A program made the translations under genes and the position numbers. Below, piece after piece: positions 13,765-15,147 of a stretch of DNA of 15,147 bases. Where the stretch lies: the NCBI GenBank assembly GCA_003022085.1, contig PXQK01000052.1, positions 1 to 15,147 on the forward strand, in the 5' to 3' direction. A model generated the notes under the pieces. The model made no database searches, had not been told where the DNA came from, and saw only the letters and a list, made by a program, of their open reading frames with translations. The DNA is from Halobacteriales archaeon QH_10_65_19 (lineage in GTDB: Archaea > Halobacteriota > Halobacteria > Halobacteriales > Haloarculaceae). Within the stretch, counting starts at the first letter, position 1. Every line of letters begins with the position of its first letter.

Positions 13765-13985
13765 GGCATCGAGCCGGTCAGAGAGACGAAGGACGCTGCG
13801 GTCGGGGCGGTCGAGGACACCCTGGACAATCCGGCACACCCACACCTGGTCACCCACCAGATTGTGGCCGCGGTCGGACGGATCAGGCGCGCCGACGAGT
13901 CGATCGACGAGGGCCGTTTGACCGATGTGCCGCCGCTGTGGTCGCGCTCCTCGGCATCGGCCGGTCCCGGCCCTGTCTCTGTCAT
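13698..13985 (-). pseudogene. Possible N-terminal fragment of an unknown gene upstream of the SDR remnant
   Basis: A minus-strand ORF starts MTETGPGPADAEERDHSGGT, typical haloarchaeal acidic composition, and goes on SARLIRPTAATIWWVTR, which may be a membrane-proximal helix. Then it turns into Ser/Arg-rich sequence and stops at 13698, overlapping the SDR fragment in another frame. The frame of the SDR fragment, read upstream (VLDRPDRSVLRLSDRLDAVF), looks no more natural. I read it as the start of a truncated gene, perhaps frameshifted near 13860. No family is recognised. Confidence 0.28.
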
Positions 13986-14065
13986 CGGTTCGGCGGGTGG
14001 CGGCGTGAACCCGTTCCGGACGCGAGGAACGCGAGGCTTTTCTCCGCGGCCGGCAAACGGCAGCC

Positions 14066-15052
14066 ATGGAGCGGATCCCGCTGTCGAATCAGACGTTCGA
14101 GGGCAACAACAACGCCTACCTGTTTGCCGACGGGCCGGAGACGGTACTAGTCGATACGGGCGACCACCTGCCGGACACGGCCGAGCAACTCGAAGCGAGC
14201 CTCCGCGACCACGGGACCGCGATGGCCGAGGTCGACCGGCTGTTTCTGACCCACTGGCACGGCGACCACCGGGGTCTGGCGGGGGAGATCCAGCAGGCCA
14301 GCGGCGCGACGGTGTGCGCTCACAGCGCCGACGCGCCGCTGATCGCCGGCGACGCCGAAGCCTGGGAGAGGATGATCGACAAACAGGAGCGGTACTTCGA
14401 GCAGTGGGGGATGCCCGAGGAGCAGCGCGGTTCACTCCGGGACGTTCTCGACAACACCGCCTGGCGCGAAGATACGCCGACAGTGACAACGATTGAGGAC
14501 GGCGAGGCATTCTCGGTCAACGATCACACGCTCACGACCGTTCACGCGCCGGGCCACACCGCCGGACTGTGCGTGTTCGAGACCACGATCGACGGCGAGA
14601 CGGTCGCCCTCACCGGGGACGCGCTGTTGCCGGAGTACACCCCAAACGTCGGCGGGGCTGACATCCGCGTCGACCGATCGTTAGCGACGTATCTCCGGAC
14701 GCTGCGTGCCGTCGCGGACGCCGAGTACGGCCGGGCGTGGCCGGGACACCGCGATCCGATCGACAATCCGACGGCCCGCGCCGAGTTCATCATCAACCAT
14801 CACGAGGAGCGCGCATGGCGGGTGCTCGACGCAGTTCGCCGGCACGGCCCCTGTGACGCCTGGACAGTCAGCGACTCCCTCTTCGGCGACCTCCACCACA
14901 TTCACATCCTCCACGGCCCCGGCGAAGCGTACGCCCACCTCGCGCACCTCGAACGGGATGGCGCGGTCGAACGGGACGGCGGCGAGTACTGGCTGGCCGA
15001 GGGCGTCACCGAGCAGCTCGACGCGCACGCTGACGAACGCTGGCCGCTGTAG
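14066..15052 (+). CDS. Metallo-beta-lactamase fold hydrolase with C-terminal winged-helix domain
   Basis: This MBL-fold enzyme has 328 residues. LVDTGDHL (28-35) is the first strand motif. LTHWHGDHRGLAG (61-73) holds the HxHxDH metal site (His63, His65, Asp67, His68). APGHTAGLCVF (161-171) gives His164, LTGDALLP (182-189) the bridging Asp185 and WPGHRDPI (225-232) His228, so all ligands of a two-metal centre are present. Residues 235-328 (AEFIINHHEERAWRVLDAVR onward) form a helical winged-helix-like domain seen in LACTB2-like MBL hydrolases. Such enzymes cleave thioesters, esters or RNA, and the substrate here cannot be told. The gene diverges from the damaged gatD region. A CTTTT stretch at 14037-14041 sits at leaderless TATA distance, and the start matches the family. 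Confidence 0.92.
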   Translation: MERIPLSNQTFEGNNNAYLFADGPETVLVDTGDHLPDTAEQLEASLRDHGTAMAEVDRLFLTHWHGDHRGLAGEIQQASGATVCAHSADAPLIAGDAEAWERMIDKQERYFEQWGMPEEQRGSLRDVLDNTAWREDTPTVTTIEDGEAFSVNDHTLTTVHAPGHTAGLCVFETTIDGETVALTGDALLPEYTPNVGGADIRVDRSLATYLRTLRAVADAEYGRAWPGHRDPIDNPTARAEFIINHHEERAWRVLDAVRRHGPCDAWTVSDSLFGDLHHIHILHGPGEAYAHLAHLERDGAVERDGGEYWLAEGVTEQLDAHADERWPL

Positions 15053-15117
15053 GCCTAGATACGGGTTCGACAGAGTTTGCCACAGCGGAGCGTCCCGTAA
15101 CCCCGAGGTGACGGACG

Positions 15118-15147
15118 CTACGGGTCGATCTCCCGGGAGACCCAGCC
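15118..15147 (-). CDS. C-terminal end of a gene running off the window (partial)
   Basis: The minus strand entering from the right reads GWVSREIDP and a TAG at 15118-15120. It is converging with the MBL gene at a reasonable distance of 65 bases. Nine residues allow no family call, and the frame itself is a guess. Confidence 0.25.
   Translation of the reverse strand, partial: GWVSREIDP

Noticed and set aside
13246..14496. Long plus-strand ORF of 416 codons across the gatD/SDR region
   Set aside because: It overlaps gatD, the SDR fragment and the start of the MBL gene in wrong frames, and its sequence is the complement of recognised motifs. Part of it (about 13730-13930) has fair composition but no recognisable domain.

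Overview
The window reads as chromosomal DNA of a halophilic archaeon (class Halobacteria). GC is high, the predicted proteins are strongly acidic, and most genes are leaderless with a weak AT-rich box about 26 bases before the start. It also carries families typical of haloarchaea: DUF5797, DUF5788, a PolX fused to a PHP domain, GatD, CofE, Mer and archaeal RibL. I cannot name a genus. No insertion sequence, CRISPR array, rRNA gene or phage gene is visible.

Left part (1-5070). A few bases of an incoming gene end at 85. Everything after that is on the minus strand. Reading downstream from 5070 the order is: an HNH endonuclease-like protein; a DUF5788 protein whose stop overlaps the start of DNA polymerase X/PHP; a Mut7-C type RNase that lacks the second half of its zinc ribbon; a DUF5797 winged-helix protein; a FxsA membrane protein with its own promoter; tRNA-Ile(GAU); and a 59-residue two-helix membrane protein. 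The first genes look like a nucleic-acid-processing cluster.

Middle part (5184-9605). Two coenzyme F420 genes sit in tandem on the plus strand: cofE makes the cofactor tail, and mer encodes an F420-dependent methylene-tetrahydropterin reductase homologue. A small convergent membrane protein and about 500 bases without an intact gene follow. Next comes a leaderless gene for an exported protein with an apparent lamin-tail-like domain, two phospholipase D motifs and a C-terminal membrane anchor.

Right part (9606-15052). This part is unusually scarred. A DHH phosphoesterase gene (S1, OB-fold, DHH, DHHA1) carries an exact 93-base copy of its own downstream sequence in the place of its interdomain region, and is frameshifted there. 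ribL is intact. A GNAT acetyltransferase start of only 33 codons overlaps the end of gatD. gatD itself is frameshifted between its two domains. An SDR fragment is joined to the gatD start, and another possible N-terminal fragment lies upstream of it. An intact metallo-beta-lactamase-fold hydrolase closes the window, followed by the last codons of a further minus-strand gene. Because GatD, and probably the DHH protein, should be important to the cell, these lesions may be sequencing, amplification or assembly errors as well as real decay. That is the main open question of this window.
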